The notes under the pieces were generated by a model. That model saw nothing but the letters and a program-made list of their open reading frames with translations, did not search any database and was not told the origin of the DNA. Below are positions 34,682 through 45,230 of a stretch of DNA of 64,000 nt, one piece after another. Position 1 is the first letter of the stretch, and each line of letters begins with the position of its first letter. This DNA comes from Bacillus tequilensis KCTC 13622 (GTDB lineage Bacteria; Bacillota; Bacilli; Bacillales; Bacillaceae), in the NCBI RefSeq assembly GCF_000507145.1, contig NZ_AYTO01000031.1:1-64000 (forward strand), read 5' to 3'. Both the position numbers and the translations under genes were made by a program.

Positions 34682-35698
34682 TTATTTAGACGATTGTCCC
34701 TGCATGCTTTTCGCGACTGTCACCATTTCCTCTTTAGAAAGATCTTTAGAGGAGAGAAGGTAATCTACACCGTCATATGTCCATGATAGTGATGCGTCTG
34801 ACAAGGCGCCGATGGTGTAGCCGAGATTCACCGGTTCGCCGTTCATTGTAACTGAGGAAGAAGCTTTGGCGACCTGGGCTTTTTCCTGTATTAAAGTAAA
34901 TGATTTTTCTCCTCCGTAGGTCATGATGATACGCTTCCCGTCTTCAGAGGAAATATCTTTTTCTTCAAGCAGCTTTACGCCAAGCGGCAGTTCAAGCGGG
35001 GTTTTGACCGCGAACGTGTCGGATGGCTTCGCGCTTGTGGCGACATCCATTTGGGAAAGCGTCATATTTTTCTTTTCGTCAAATGATTCTTTGTCGAATT
35101 GTTTATTAAATTCGAAGCTGCTGAATTCCACTTTCACCATGACTTTTCGGTCTGTATCCATCACTTTGACAGATGATGGGCTCATATCTTTTTTGTTAAA
35201 TGTGATTTCTTGCGTCGGCAGCATTTTGTTATGCTGATAGTTTGTTTTTGTTTCGAATACGTATTTCTTTTCTTTCGCAGTGAAGACTGCATCCGAATCG
35301 TTTTGAACATCCTTTACAAGCGATTCAAACAGGTAGACCTGGCTGCTGTTGTTCGGCCAGTCGCTTTGAAACCTGAAGCTCTTATTTAAAGACGGCGTGA
35401 GAACAAATACTCCGTTTTCATTTCGTAAAATGACTTGGTTTTGGTCCTTTTTCGGATTTTCCAGATAAACTCTGTACAGAGACGGCTTTTTGTGCCAGAT
35501 TTCCACATTGTATACTTGAGGCTCACTCCCTGTCTCGATGGTCATTTTCGCTTTTGCTTTGTACGAGGTGTATTCTTTCGCCTTTTCATCTAATCCGGTC
35601 ACAATATCTTGCTGCGTTTTTTGCCCGCAGGCAGAAAGAATAAGGACAGCAAGCAGTCCCGTTAAAAGCAAAACAAAGCTTTTTCTCACCTTTTTCAA
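34682..35698 (-). CDS. ydcC: Sporulation lipoprotein YdcC (LolA-like fold)
   Basis: This 338-residue secreted lipoprotein has signal peptide MKKVRKSFVLLLTGLLAVLI with lipobox LSAC (Cys about 24). The mature part is a half-barrel type resembling outer-membrane-lipoprotein sorting proteins, as in other Bacillus sporulation-linked lipoproteins. B. subtilis ydcC is sigma-E dependent; I do not see a clear promoter. Its exact function is unknown. Confidence 0.9.
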   Translation of the reverse strand: MKKVRKSFVLLLTGLLAVLILSACGQKTQQDIVTGLDEKAKEYTSYKAKAKMTIETGSEPQVYNVEIWHKKPSLYRVYLENPKKDQNQVILRNENGVFVLTPSLNKSFRFQSDWPNNSSQVYLFESLVKDVQNDSDAVFTAKEKKYVFETKTNYQHNKMLPTQEITFNKKDMSPSSVKVMDTDRKVMVKVEFSSFEFNKQFDKESFDEKKNMTLSQMDVATSAKPSDTFAVKTPLELPLGVKLLEEKDISSEDGKRIIMTYGGEKSFTLIQEKAQVAKASSSVTMNGEPVNLGYTIGALSDASLSWTYDGVDYLLSSKDLSKEEMVTVAKSMQGQSSK

Positions 35699-35862
35699 CC
35701 CCTTTTTCTCAATTGATGTAAAAGGAAGAAATCGCTTGTTTGACTTTAACGGTACGCTCGGTACACGTTAGGCAGAACGGATGCGTACCATAAAAGCCTC
35801 AAACAACTTGTCTCCCTTAATGCACTATCAAATATATGAGTGGGGTTTCCCTAATATGCAGA

Positions 35863-36228
35863 CTAGCTTGACAACCTTTCAATCACAACCTGCGCGGCCG
35901 CATATTCCTTTGTATGTGTGATTGATACGTGAACAGCGGCTTGGCTCAGTTTCGTGCAAATGATGTAAGGCTTGCCATTATGGTCTTTCTTAATTACGAT
36001 GTCCTGAAAACTGAGATGCTTCCCTATACCGGTGCCATATGCCTTCGAGAATGCTTCTTTTGCCGCGAATCTGCCCGCGAGAAATTCGATTTTTCTTTTT
36101 TCTGAAAGCTCATGATATTGGTCAAGCTCGCTTCGGGTTAAAATCCGCTCGGAAAACCTTTTCTGGCGGCCTGCCATAGAGGCGATCCGTTTAAGCTCGG
36201 TGATGTCCAGTCCAATGCCGTAAATCAT
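35863..36228 (-). CDS. acpS: Holo-ACP synthase AcpS
   Basis: This 121-residue phosphopantetheinyl transferase activates acyl carrier protein. Signature GIGLDITELKRI (metal-binding Asp) and FAAKEAFSKAYGTGIG are intact. The start is ATG 36228; an ATG two codons upstream is possible. Divergent from ydcA. Confidence 0.96.
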   Translation of the reverse strand: MIYGIGLDITELKRIASMAGRQKRFSERILTRSELDQYHELSEKRKIEFLAGRFAAKEAFSKAYGTGIGKHLSFQDIVIKKDHNGKPYIICTKLSQAAVHVSITHTKEYAAAQVVIERLSS

Positions 36229-36323
36229 GTGCAATAACCTCCTTTGCGGTACGTACTATTTGAATGGTTTGTCTCATAAACGTGTTACTATAGAAATACA
36301 AAAATGAAGAAAAGGGGCTCGGA

Positions 36324-36923
36324 ATGTTTATACGGACTGAAAATTTCCAAACGTTCATCAGACTTTATCCCGCTGTCACCTTTATATTGGCCTTACAAGC
36401 TGTTCTCTGGCTGTTTTTTTCACTTCCTGCCCATTCAGTCGTGTTGTGGAGAGACGCGGTCACAGGCTATAATCTAGGCGTTGCAAACGGTGAATGGTGG
36501 CGGCTGATCACACCGATTTTGCTGCACGCAGGTTTTACCCATCTGCTGTTTAATTCCATGTCCATCTTTTTATTTGCCCCCGCTTTGGAGCGCATGCTGG
36601 GAAAAGTGCGTTTTCTGCTTGTGTACGCCGGCTCCGGTATCATCGGCAATATCGGCACATATGTGGCAGAGCCGCTTGATTACGTGCATGTCGGGGCTTC
36701 AGGCGCGATTTTCGGGCTGTTCGGCGTGTATCTGTTTATGGTTCTTTTTCGGAAAGAGCTGATCGGACAGGAGCACTCCAAAATGATTCTCACACTGCTC
36801 GCATTTGCCATTCTCATGTCGTTTATCAACTCCAATATTAACATGATGGCCCATCTGTTTGGGCTTTGCGGCGGGTTTCTTCTCTCGTTTTTATGTGTGC
36901 AAAAAAAAGAGCGGCGGTATTAA
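36324..36923 (+). CDS. ydcA: Rhomboid-family intramembrane protease YdcA
   Basis: This 199-residue integral membrane protein has six helices. The rhomboid dyad is present: serine in VGASGAIFGLFGVY (about 128-141) and histidine in NMMAHLFGLCGGF near the end; the GlpG-type HxxxN region HAGFTHLLFNSM is also seen. Substrates unknown. Convergent with ydbT, overlapping its 3' end by four bases. Confidence 0.92.
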   Translation: MFIRTENFQTFIRLYPAVTFILALQAVLWLFFSLPAHSVVLWRDAVTGYNLGVANGEWWRLITPILLHAGFTHLLFNSMSIFLFAPALERMLGKVRFLLVYAGSGIIGNIGTYVAEPLDYVHVGASGAIFGLFGVYLFMVLFRKELIGQEHSKMILTLLAFAILMSFINSNINMMAHLFGLCGGFLLSFLCVQKKERRY

Positions 36924-38401
36924 CCGTCCGCTTTTTCATATGAATACCAATTCAAAATGAAGCCCGCATCCTCTTCACCTACATCCCTCACCGTTAATTC
37001 TTCCATATGGCTTGATGATTTTACCGAGGTAGAAATGGTATACAGGCTGCCTTTCTTTTGAAAATAGGATTGGCTGAACTTGCAAACCTGCATTCGTTTT
37101 TTCAGCACAATCGCTGTTGTTCTATTTATCAATCTGGACGTCAATTGGAGGCGATCGCCGTTAATCGTCCAAGCCGCATCCTTATATGCGAGGTAGCCGA
37201 AAATCAATTCAACCGGCAGCAAGATGATTGACAGATAACCCCACGGCTGAAAGAAGATGCATAACGGGATAATCAAAAAGATTGAAAAAATGACGGAACG
37301 GAATAAATATCGTTTTAACGCGCGCCGCGGCAGGCGGCGGATGTTGTCTTCCAGCGTGTATTCCGGCGTAAATGTCCGAAGCATGTCCGGAAGCTTTTGT
37401 TTATGAATCATCGGAAAGAGGATGGTCAAAGCGCCTTCTTCTTTTTCCCTTTCGCCGCCGCCCGCGCTGACGATGGACACCGTCACAAAGCCGAAGAGCT
37501 GTCGGATGATATTTTCTTTTATTTTAATGGCTTGTATTTTCCGGAGCGGTATTGTGACTTGATGTTTTTCAATAATTCCTCTTGAAATCACCAATTCCTG
37601 CTCTTTTTTTATGATTTGAAAGTTCGCGTATCTAAACATCATACCGGCGATGCTGAAAATCCAGGCAATAAATAAACCGATAAAAATAAGGACCGCGTAA
37701 ATGCCGATGCTGGCGTGCTTCAGGAAGGAGAATTTATCGAAAATCCAATCCATCGGCAGCACTTCGTCAAGCTGGGAAATAAGCGCAAATACAGCGGAAA
37801 TAATCACTCCGATTCCGCCGGAGGTTGAAGCGGCCACGAGCAATTCTTTTGCGTTCATGCGGTAGTGCTCTTGCGGTTCAACTGCTGGAATCAGCTCCTG
37901 CTCTGCTTCGGAACAATCTTCATCGTGTTCGCTTGCGTGTCTTTGCGCTTTTTTCTTAAAGACGGCTTCCTTGATGCGCTCGGCTTCTTCAACAGAAATA
38001 GCAGAAAGAACCGCTTCCGCCTCCTTGCCTCCGCCCGCCGTTTCAATTTGCAGCTTCACTAGCTTAAAAATTTGCTGGACCACGCCCGCACTCGTATTCA
38101 TCGTTTGAATACGCTCAATCGATATGTATCGCTTTTTCGTCACAAACAAGCCTTCTTCGATCCTAAATTCATCATCTTCAATTCGATAGGTGAACTTTCT
38201 CCATTTGATGATGCTTGCCGCTACAAGCCAGATGAACAGCACGCCGAGCACAATGGCTCCGTAAAAACGGACTGTATGGTTCGAATTGACGATGTACACA
38301 AAAAAGAATGGCAGAATGATATTTTTTACCGTTTGAATAATGGTATGGCATAAATTCAAAATGACTGCCGCCGGGTGCAGGCGTTTCGGTTCAGACATCA
38401 T
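36920..38401 (-). CDS. ydbT: bPH2-domain membrane protein YdbT
   Basis: This 493-residue membrane protein has two to three bacterial pleckstrin-homology-like (bPH2) domains between transmembrane pairs (for example KRYISIERIQTMNTSAGVVQQIF, VTIPLRKIQAIKIKENIIRQLFG). In Bacillus YdbS-YdbT confer resistance to an amyloliquecidin-type bacteriocin by a mechanism that is not clear. Its start overlaps ydbS, indicating coupled translation. Confidence 0.88.
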   Translation of the reverse strand: MMSEPKRLHPAAVILNLCHTIIQTVKNIILPFFFVYIVNSNHTVRFYGAIVLGVLFIWLVAASIIKWRKFTYRIEDDEFRIEEGLFVTKKRYISIERIQTMNTSAGVVQQIFKLVKLQIETAGGGKEAEAVLSAISVEEAERIKEAVFKKKAQRHASEHDEDCSEAEQELIPAVEPQEHYRMNAKELLVAASTSGGIGVIISAVFALISQLDEVLPMDWIFDKFSFLKHASIGIYAVLIFIGLFIAWIFSIAGMMFRYANFQIIKKEQELVISRGIIEKHQVTIPLRKIQAIKIKENIIRQLFGFVTVSIVSAGGGEREKEEGALTILFPMIHKQKLPDMLRTFTPEYTLEDNIRRLPRRALKRYLFRSVIFSIFLIIPLCIFFQPWGYLSIILLPVELIFGYLAYKDAAWTINGDRLQLTSRLINRTTAIVLKKRMQVCKFSQSYFQKKGSLYTISTSVKSSSHMEELTVRDVGEEDAGFILNWYSYEKADG

Positions 38402-38870
38402 CGTCAGTCACCCTTGCCAGACGGGAAATGGAGTCTCTCAGCCGATCCGCTTCCTCCATCTCTAAAGCTGGGATCGAATGAACGGTCGCGGCCGTGGAAA
38501 TTTTCACCGTTGCCAGGTTGTATTTTTTTAATAATGGCCCTTGTGACGTATCGACGTGCTGAACTCTGACCATCGGGACAATCACACGTGTCACCACAAA
38601 AATACCTGACTGAATGTCTATTTCATGTTCATGGACTTCATAGCGCCACACTTTATGGCGGATCTTTGGAATGATAAGGACTGTCACAATCGAACCCAGC
38701 AGCCAAACCGCGCCGAGCACGCCGCTGATCCAGTACGGCCAATGAAAATAATAGCTTAACACTGCAACTGCTATGACAATAAGCAAGCAGACAGCGGATA
38801 CGATGATTTCTTGAAGTCGCCAAACCTTTAATCCGTCTGGACTGATTTGGTTTTTTGGCTGCTCTCTCAA
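38391..38870 (-). CDS. ydbS: bPH2-domain membrane protein YdbS
   Basis: This 159-residue protein has two N-terminal transmembrane helices and one bPH2 domain (VIVPMVRVQHVDTSQGPLLKKYNLATVKI). It is partner of YdbT; the stop of ydbS overlaps the start of ydbT by 11 bases. Family roles concern envelope or bacteriocin tolerance. Confidence 0.9.
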   Translation of the reverse strand: MREQPKNQISPDGLKVWRLQEIIVSAVCLLIVIAVAVLSYYFHWPYWISGVLGAVWLLGSIVTVLIIPKIRHKVWRYEVHEHEIDIQSGIFVVTRVIVPMVRVQHVDTSQGPLLKKYNLATVKISTAATVHSIPALEMEEADRLRDSISRLARVTDDDV

Positions 38871-39000
38871 TATACCTACCTCCCGTTTTTTCGTCGTTAC
38901 TTATACGTCTCTTATACAGAAAGGTTTCATTCTTAAGCATACATAGAAAAATGGCTCCCGTCAGCTGAAAGTTTGCTGAATCACAAATTGCGAACATAAA

Positions 39001-39029
39001 AAAGCCCAAAACGTTATGTTTTGGGCTTT
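39001..39029 (-). terminator. Terminator of cshA
   Basis: AAAGCCCAAAAC/GTTTTGGGCTTT perfect stem after the cshA stop. The same 12-base stem is used at 57248-57276. Confidence 0.9.
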
Positions 39030-39040
39030 AATCGATAGAA

Positions 39041-40531
39041 TTAGTAAGATTTTTTCTGGCGTCTGTCACCTGAACCTGAAGAACGGCGATCGTTTGAACG
39101 CTTTTTGTCATAGGAAGAACGGTTGTTGCTTTTCCCTTTTCCGCCGCGGTAGCCGCCGCCTTGCCCGTCTCTGCGTTTAGAAGAGCGTTGGTTCTTATAG
39201 CGTTTGCTGACCATCGGCGCTTCGTCTGTTAAGCGAACCGGTGTGTCGTCCGGCTCTTTTGTAGCCATTTTGATAGCCGCTGCAACCACTGTTACTGCAT
39301 CATGATCTTCAAGCAGCTCAGCTGCCGCTGTCATGTAGAAGTTCAGGTTGTTTTCACTGATTGTCGTGCGAAGACGTTCAACAGTAACCTGCTGCTGGCC
39401 TTCTAACGCTTCATCAAGTGTAGGCTCCTTCATGCGGTCCATTTTGCGTTTTGTTGTTTGTTCAATTGCGCGAAGCATGCTTTTCTCACGCGGTGTAATG
39501 AACGTCATCGCCATACCTGTTTTTCCTGCACGGCCTGTTCTTCCGATACGGTGAACATAGCTTTCAGGATCTTGAGGCACGTCGAAGTTGTACACGTGTG
39601 TTACGCCTGAGATATCAAGTCCGCGAGCGGCAACATCAGTTGCGACAAGAACTTCGATTGCACCTTCTTTAAATTTGCGAAGCGCAACCATACGTTTCGC
39701 CTGCGTTAAGTCACCGTGAATTCCTTCAGCCGCATATCCGCGAAGGTTCAGGGCTTCAGCAAGCTCATCGACACGGCGTTTTGTACGTCCGAATACGATC
39801 GCAAGCTCAGGAGACTGAATGTCAAGAAGACGAGTCAGTGTATCGAATTTTTTGCGCTCTTGCACTTCTAAATAGAACTGCTGAATGTTAGAAACCGTCA
39901 TTTCTTTCGCTTTTACTTTTACATGTTCCGGTTCAGTCATGAAGCGCTCTGCAATGCGTTTGATCGGCGCTGGCATTGTAGCAGAGAACAGAAGTGTCTG
40001 ATGCTCGCTCGGCACGTTTGAAAGGATAGATTCAATGTCATCAATGAATCCCATGTTCAGCATTTCATCGGCTTCATCCATTACAACAGTGTTTACGTTG
40101 TTTAAACGAATTGTGCGGCGGTTGATATGGTCAAGAAGACGTCCAGGTGTTCCGACAATGATATTCGGATTTTTCTTTAACGCCCGGATTTGCCGTCCAA
40201 TATCCTGCCCGCCGTAAATAGGAAGAACCTTCGCACGCTTATCTTGTCCGATTTTATATAATTCTTCTGATACTTGAATGGCTAATTCACGGGTTGGCGC
40301 GATTACGATTGCTTGAATATTAGGAGACTCGGGGTTAATTTTTTCAACAAGGGGTATACCAAACGCAGCTGTTTTACCTGTACCTGTTTGCGCTTGTCCA
40401 ATGACGTCTTTATTTGAAAGTCCGAGCGGTATTGTTTGTGCCTGAATCGGTGTTGCTTCTTCAAATCCCATACGATTAATTGCTTTCATGAGATCAGAAC
40501 TTAAATTAAAATCTTGAAACGTTATAGTCAA
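39041..40531 (-). CDS. cshA: DEAD-box RNA helicase CshA
   Basis: This 496-residue ATP-dependent RNA helicase takes part in RNA degradosome function, ribosome assembly and cold growth. Motifs: Q-motif [15 protein letters not shown], Walker [17 protein letters not shown] (VVMDEADEM), SAT (FSATMPAP), [10 protein letters not shown], then a basic Gly/Arg/Ser-rich tail (about 430-496). The start is TTG (40531, reading LTITFQDF) with GAAGGAG upstream; the longer frame lacks a ribosome site. Confidence 0.96.
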   Translation of the reverse strand: MTITFQDFNLSSDLMKAINRMGFEEATPIQAQTIPLGLSNKDVIGQAQTGTGKTAAFGIPLVEKINPESPNIQAIVIAPTRELAIQVSEELYKIGQDKRAKVLPIYGGQDIGRQIRALKKNPNIIVGTPGRLLDHINRRTIRLNNVNTVVMDEADEMLNMGFIDDIESILSNVPSEHQTLLFSATMPAPIKRIAERFMTEPEHVKVKAKEMTVSNIQQFYLEVQERKKFDTLTRLLDIQSPELAIVFGRTKRRVDELAEALNLRGYAAEGIHGDLTQAKRMVALRKFKEGAIEVLVATDVAARGLDISGVTHVYNFDVPQDPESYVHRIGRTGRAGKTGMAMTFITPREKSMLRAIEQTTKRKMDRMKEPTLDEALEGQQQVTVERLRTTISENNLNFYMTAAAELLEDHDAVTVVAAAIKMATKEPDDTPVRLTDEAPMVSKRYKNQRSSKRRDGQGGGYRGGKGKSNNRSSYDKKRSNDRRSSGSGDRRQKKSY

Positions 40532-40929
40532 ATTATTCAAACTCCTTCTAATTGCTGTTTCAGTAATGTCGTGATTTACCACTTATAAAACTGCCCTTTA
40601 AACCAAAAGGACAGGATCCATCCGTATACAAAGCCCGAATTACTTTACATTTTATCTTACCATTACACTATTGGTTTTTCAATAAGATGAGAAGCAGATC
40701 CGCTTCTCGAATATGCCGGCTTGCTGCTTCATCCGCTTCCAAATGTCCGGCGGAGAACTTCGGGGCAGCGGAAGAAAGTCCGGACGAGTATTTACGCATC
40801 ATGAAATAACCTGTCTTTATTGTATCATAGCCGCAGCCGGCCAGACATACATAATTTCCGGCCGGCATACATTATTGTTCGCACATCATATTATTTTATG
40901 ATGCCATATGCGGTTTTTTTGCAGTTTTT

Positions 40930-42303
40930 TTATGAAAGCGGGCTCTCTATTAAATCTTTAACGATTTCTTCAAGCTTCATACCTCTGGACGCTTTGAATA
41001 AAATCAAATCTCCTTTTGACACGTTTTCTTTCACAGCTTGGAGGAGATCTTTTTTTTCGGTGTAATGGCTGACGCGGTCTTTCTCAAAGTGTTCCAGTGC
41101 GCCTTCCGCGATAAAAGCTCCCAGCTTTCCGTACGTAAAGACACGGTCGATTTTTTCAGGGCAGATCACAGCGCCGCACTCTTTATGAAACGTCTCTTCA
41201 AGATCGCCGAGTTCAAGCATATCACCAAGCACGAGCATTTTTTTTCCGTAGCCATCAAGGCTTTCAGTCAATTGAATGGCCGCCTTCATGGAAGTCGGAC
41301 TCGCATTATAAGCGTCATTGATAATCGAAATGCCGCTGTCTGTTTTGATGAGTTCAAGTCTCATGCCGGTTACCTTTAGTCCGCTTAATCCTTTTGCCGC
41401 ATCCTCAGGGGTGATACCGAAATAAGCTCCCGCGGCAATCGCAGCCATGGCGTTCATGACATTGTGTTTTCCAAGGATCGGAATAAAAAACGTTTTTTCC
41501 ATTCCTTTGATGGTAAAATGGGTTCCCGCTTCACTCTGGCTGACATCCTGAAGCTGATAATCATTTTGCGCTCCAGTTCCGTACGTTTTCGTTTGGCAGC
41601 TGTACGCTTTTTGAAGAAGCGGCTCGTCACCGATATAAATCAGCACTCCGTCTTCTTTAAGCCCGTTAATGATTTCAAGCTTCGCCTCCGCGATGCCTTC
41701 TCTTGAACCAAGGTCCTGCATGTGGGATTCACCGATATTCGTAATCACTGCCGCATCCGGGTTTGCCAAGCGGGACAATAGGTCAATTTCTCCTTTGGCG
41801 CTCATTCCCATCTCCAATACAGCGATCTCCGTATCTTCAGGCATGGCTAAAACCGTCAGGGGCAGACCAATGTGATTATTGAAGTTTCCTCCTGTTTTGT
41901 GAACGCGGTACCGGGTTTCCAAGACAGCGTGAATCATATCTTTCGTTGTCGTTTTCCCATTGCTTCCGGTTACCCCGATGACACGAGTGCCAAGCTCCCG
42001 CAAATATGCTTTTGCAAGCTGCTGAAGAGCGGAAAGGGTGTCGTCCACTAAGATAACGGCTTGATTCTCGGGCGGATTTGGTTCTGACCGATCCCAAAGA
42101 ACGGCCGCAACACCGGCTTCAAAAGCCTGCGGCACAAAAGTATGGCCGTTAAAATGTTCCCCTTTCAGCGGGATGAAAAGCTGGTGCTGTTCCAGTTTTC
42201 TTGTATCAGTTGCCACTCCATAAATGACTGTTTGTTCATATTGCGGATTTGTCAGTGTGCCTTTGACCATCTCGGCAATGTTCTTTACTGTTCGCTTAAT
42301 CAA
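40930..42303 (-). CDS. murF: UDP-MurNAc-tripeptide:D-Ala-D-Ala ligase MurF
   Basis: This 457-residue cytoplasmic Mur ligase adds D-Ala-D-Ala to UDP-MurNAc-tripeptide. ATP loop GVTGSNGKTTTKDMI, NNHIGLPLT and INDAYNASPTSMKAAI are diagnostic. The start is TTG 42303 (LIKRTVKN) behind GAGAGGGA. Downstream of ddl, which makes its dipeptide substrate; a terminator-like hairpin lies between them. Confidence 0.97.
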   Translation of the reverse strand: MIKRTVKNIAEMVKGTLTNPQYEQTVIYGVATDTRKLEQHQLFIPLKGEHFNGHTFVPQAFEAGVAAVLWDRSEPNPPENQAVILVDDTLSALQQLAKAYLRELGTRVIGVTGSNGKTTTKDMIHAVLETRYRVHKTGGNFNNHIGLPLTVLAMPEDTEIAVLEMGMSAKGEIDLLSRLANPDAAVITNIGESHMQDLGSREGIAEAKLEIINGLKEDGVLIYIGDEPLLQKAYSCQTKTYGTGAQNDYQLQDVSQSEAGTHFTIKGMEKTFFIPILGKHNVMNAMAAIAAGAYFGITPEDAAKGLSGLKVTGMRLELIKTDSGISIINDAYNASPTSMKAAIQLTESLDGYGKKMLVLGDMLELGDLEETFHKECGAVICPEKIDRVFTYGKLGAFIAEGALEHFEKDRVSHYTEKKDLLQAVKENVSKGDLILFKASRGMKLEEIVKDLIESPLS

Positions 42304-42340
42304 GTGAGGTCCCTCTCTTTCTTGTGATATACGGGAAAAG

Positions 42341-42363
42341 ACACTGCCTTTTACCGGCAGTGT
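42341..42363 (-). terminator. Hairpin between ddl and murF
   Basis: GACACTGCC/GGCAGTGTC stem followed by TTTTCC on the minus strand, within the 68-base ddl-murF gap. The short T-run suggests partial termination, lowering murF relative to ddl, or an mRNA-stability element. Confidence 0.7.
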
Positions 42364-42371
42364 CCATTTCA

Positions 42372-43457
42372 TTAGAATGTATGCTTGATCAATTGTTTTT
42401 CAGCATGGCGTTCTTTTGCAAGCTCCACAAGCTGTTCAATCAGGTCTGCGTATTCCACTCCAGCCTCTTTCCAGAGCAGCGGGAACATGCTGAAAGGTGT
42501 AAAACCAGGCATTGTATTGACTTCATTGATCAGAAATTCGCCGTCAGCTGTCAGGAAAAAGTCCGCTCTGACAAGGCCTGACCCATCGATCGCTTTAAAC
42601 GCCTTAATCGCCATGTCACTGATTTTCGCGTATTCCTCATCGGTCACATTCGCCGGAATCATCAGATCGGTGTCTCCATCCTCATATTTCGCTTTGTAGT
42701 CGTAGAAATCTGTCTTCGGCGCGATTTCTCCCACAGCAGAGCATTTAGGATCGTCATTTCCAAGAACGCCGATTTCGATTTCGCGGCCGTTAATTCCTTC
42801 TTCAACGACGACTTTACGATCATATTGGAATGCCAGCTCAAAGGCTTTTTGCAGTTCTTCACGGTCTCGGCACTTGCTGATTCCGACACTTGAGCCAAGG
42901 TTCGCCGGTTTTACGAAACAAGGGTAGCCTAATTCCTGTTCGACCTGCTCACAGCTTTCTTTCGGTGAACGAGTCCAGTCTTTCTTAAGGAAAGCTGCGT
43001 ATTTAGCCTGAGCAAGGCCGGCTTGCGCGAATAAATGTTTCATGACGACTTTATCCATGCCGGCTGAGGAAGCAAGCACACCATTGCCGACATAAGGAAT
43101 ATTCAACAGTTCGAGCATTCCTTGAATCGTTCCGTCTTCCCCGTTCGGTCCGTGGAGGAGCGGGAATACGACGTCAATAGATTCATTTTGCTGTGACGCT
43201 TCCTGCGGAAACATCTCCTGATTCAAGGCAGCTGGAGAAAAAGCACTGCCTCCCTGCTCAAATTGAAGCATTTTCACGTTAGAAACAGGCTCAGTTAAAC
43301 GGGTGCCTCTTACCCATTCGCCTTTTTCAGTTATATAAATCGGATGTATATCAAACTTCTCAGTATTTAGCGCTTTGATTACAGCCAGAGCTGTCTGCAG
43401 GGAAACATTATGTTCTGCCGACTTTCCTCCGTATACTAATCCTAGACTTGTTTTCAA
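42372..43457 (-). CDS. ddl: D-alanine--D-alanine ligase
   Basis: This 361-residue ATP-grasp enzyme joins two D-alanines for peptidoglycan. Motifs [50 protein letters not shown] and [19 protein letters not shown] are intact. The tyrosine of YGGKSAEH(N)VS and substrate-site NTMPGFT point to D-Ala-D-Ala rather than D-Lac specificity. Upstream of murF. Confidence 0.97.
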   Translation of the reverse strand: MKTSLGLVYGGKSAEHNVSLQTALAVIKALNTEKFDIHPIYITEKGEWVRGTRLTEPVSNVKMLQFEQGGSAFSPAALNQEMFPQEASQQNESIDVVFPLLHGPNGEDGTIQGMLELLNIPYVGNGVLASSAGMDKVVMKHLFAQAGLAQAKYAAFLKKDWTRSPKESCEQVEQELGYPCFVKPANLGSSVGISKCRDREELQKAFELAFQYDRKVVVEEGINGREIEIGVLGNDDPKCSAVGEIAPKTDFYDYKAKYEDGDTDLMIPANVTDEEYAKISDMAIKAFKAIDGSGLVRADFFLTADGEFLINEVNTMPGFTPFSMFPLLWKEAGVEYADLIEQLVELAKERHAEKQLIKHTF

Positions 43458-43610
43458 TGGATACTCCCCCCACTACAATTCATCTTTACTATCTTATCAC
43501 TTTCACGAGAAAATGATCTAATTATTTTTGGGCATGCTGATGTTGAATGCATATATATGTAATTCCTTTTTATTTTATATTAAAATGACATTGAAAAGGA
43601 GATGTGACAT

Positions 43611-43931
43611 ATGAAAAAAATCACAACAAACGAACAATTTAATGAACTGATTCAATCTGATAAAGAAATAATCGTAAAATTTTATGCTGATTGGTGCCCA
43701 GATTGCACACGCATGAATATGTTCATCGGCGATATTCTGGAAGAGTACAATCAAAACGATTGGTATGAGCTCAATAAGGACGAGCTTCCCGAACTTGCTG
43801 AAAAATACCAAGTAATGGGTATTCCCAGCTTGCTTATCTTCAAAAACGGTGAAAAAACAGCTCACCTTCACAGCGCCAATGCCAAAACGCCTGAAGAAGT
43901 GACTGAATTTTTATCTGAACATATAAGCTAA
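43611..43931 (+). CDS. ydbP: Thioredoxin-like protein YdbP
   Basis: This 106-residue thioredoxin-fold protein has active site WCPDC (FYADWCPDCTRMN, about residues 26-37) in place of WCGPC, and the cis-proline in MGIPSLLIF. Cytoplasmic redox role is likely; partner unknown. Convergent with ydbO, with only 14 bases between stops. Confidence 0.92.
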   Translation: MKKITTNEQFNELIQSDKEIIVKFYADWCPDCTRMNMFIGDILEEYNQNDWYELNKDELPELAEKYQVMGIPSLLIFKNGEKTAHLHSANAKTPEEVTEFLSEHIS

Positions 43932-43945
43932 TTCGTTAAACAGCC

Positions 43946-44818
43946 TTATTTTATGTCGTCAGGCTCTACATGAACATGAACATGTGTGACATCGTGTTCA
44001 TGTTTTATTTTGTCCTCTACTTCATCCGCCACTCCATGCCCTTCTTCTACTGTAAGCTTCGGATCTACCGTAATGACCATCTCAATATGAACGGTGCTGC
44101 CTAAATACCTCGCTTTCACATCCTTTAGACGATGTACATTTTCAATTCTGGCGACGGTTTGTTTGTAAGGCTCAAGATCTTTTAATTGGAAGCCGTCTGT
44201 TAAGGAATGTGAAGCGTCTTTAAAGATATCCCAAGCCGTTTTGCAAATGATGATGCCGATGATAAAAGCTGTTACCGGATCGATCCACGGCAGCTGCAGC
44301 TGAGACGAAAAAACACCGATAAACGCGCCGGCACTCACATAAGCGTCTGACCTGCTGTCCTTCGCCGCCGCCATCAGGGCAGAGCTTTTAATGGATGCCG
44401 CCAGCCTTTTGTTATACAAATAGATGCCATACATAAACACAGCACTTCCTAACGCCGTCCATGCCGCGATAAGGTTTGGCGTTTCCGTAGTTCCGTCCGC
44501 TATCGCTCTTCCTCCGCCGATTAACACTTCAATGCCGACAGCCATCATAATAAAAGACGCAACAAGAGACGAAATTGTTTCAGCCCGATAATGGCCATAT
44601 GGATGATCGCTGTCAGCCGGCCTTTGGGAAATACGCAATCCAATCAGCACAGCTGCTGATGCTACAATATCTGTTCCATTATTTAATCCGTCTGCTCTTA
44701 ACGCTTCGGAATGATATAGAATCCCAATGACAAGCTTCACAACAGCAAGGATGACATATGCCAAAATATTGAGGAGCGCCCCTTTTTCTCCCTTTTTCAG
44801 ATTTTCTGTCCGCTCCAT
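43946..44818 (-). CDS. ydbO: Cation diffusion facilitator YdbO
   Basis: This 290-residue CDF-family metal/proton antiporter has six transmembrane helices. Metal-site residues are seen in HSEALRADGLNNGTDIVAS, SDHPYGHYRAETI and SRSDAYVSAGAFIG, with a C-terminal cytoplasmic regulatory domain (DVKARYLGSTVHIEMVITVDP). Substrate is probably Mn2+, Zn2+ or Fe2+; it is not resolvable from sequence alone. Confidence 0.9.
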   Translation of the reverse strand: MERTENLKKGEKGALLNILAYVILAVVKLVIGILYHSEALRADGLNNGTDIVASAAVLIGLRISQRPADSDHPYGHYRAETISSLVASFIMMAVGIEVLIGGGRAIADGTTETPNLIAAWTALGSAVFMYGIYLYNKRLAASIKSSALMAAAKDSRSDAYVSAGAFIGVFSSQLQLPWIDPVTAFIIGIIICKTAWDIFKDASHSLTDGFQLKDLEPYKQTVARIENVHRLKDVKARYLGSTVHIEMVITVDPKLTVEEGHGVADEVEDKIKHEHDVTHVHVHVEPDDIK

Positions 44819-45023
44819 TGAATACCAGCCTCCATTCTATTACTTAGTATGGTTCAATTCATAAAAAATAGTAGCGGCAGCATTTTCAATGAAGAGTGCC
44901 ATTTCGACAGCAAATTATTGCCCGGGAAACATTTTGTCGATCTTTTGAACACTTTCATATTTTGGAAGAAAAGGACTGTTTTTACCTTTACAGGCTTTTG
45001 GGGACATTGTATAATGAAGTTAA

Positions 45024-45040
45024 TTGATAATGATTATCAA
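45024..45040. promoter_or_regulatory. Fur box upstream of fbpAB
   Basis: TTGATAATGATTATCAA is a near-perfect Fur operator (7-1-7 palindrome), about 30 bases before fbpA. Iron-replete Fur would repress the operon. Confidence 0.93.
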
Positions 45041-45068
45041 TATCGTTCGATTGGAGGTTGGTGACATA

Positions 45069-45230
45069 ATGACACCTCAGTCAGAAACCAGAAAAAAACA
45101 GCTCATTCATCTGTTAATTCAGAATGGTATATACAAAAAGTCAAAGCGTCATTTGTATGAATTGTCGCTTACAGAGTTAGAAAGTGAATACAAACATGTC
45201 AGGAGGGCGCCAGAGCATGTCGAAGCGTAA
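45069..45230 (+). CDS. fbpA: Small basic Fur-regulated protein FbpA
   Basis: This 53-residue basic protein (MTPQSETRKKQLIHLLIQNG...) of the iron-sparing response is proposed to assist the small RNA FsrA. I chose the ATG at 45069; an in-frame ATG at 45024 lies inside the Fur box. It overlaps fbpB by 14 bases. Confidence 0.85.
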   Translation: MTPQSETRKKQLIHLLIQNGIYKKSKRHLYELSLTELESEYKHVRRAPEHVEA

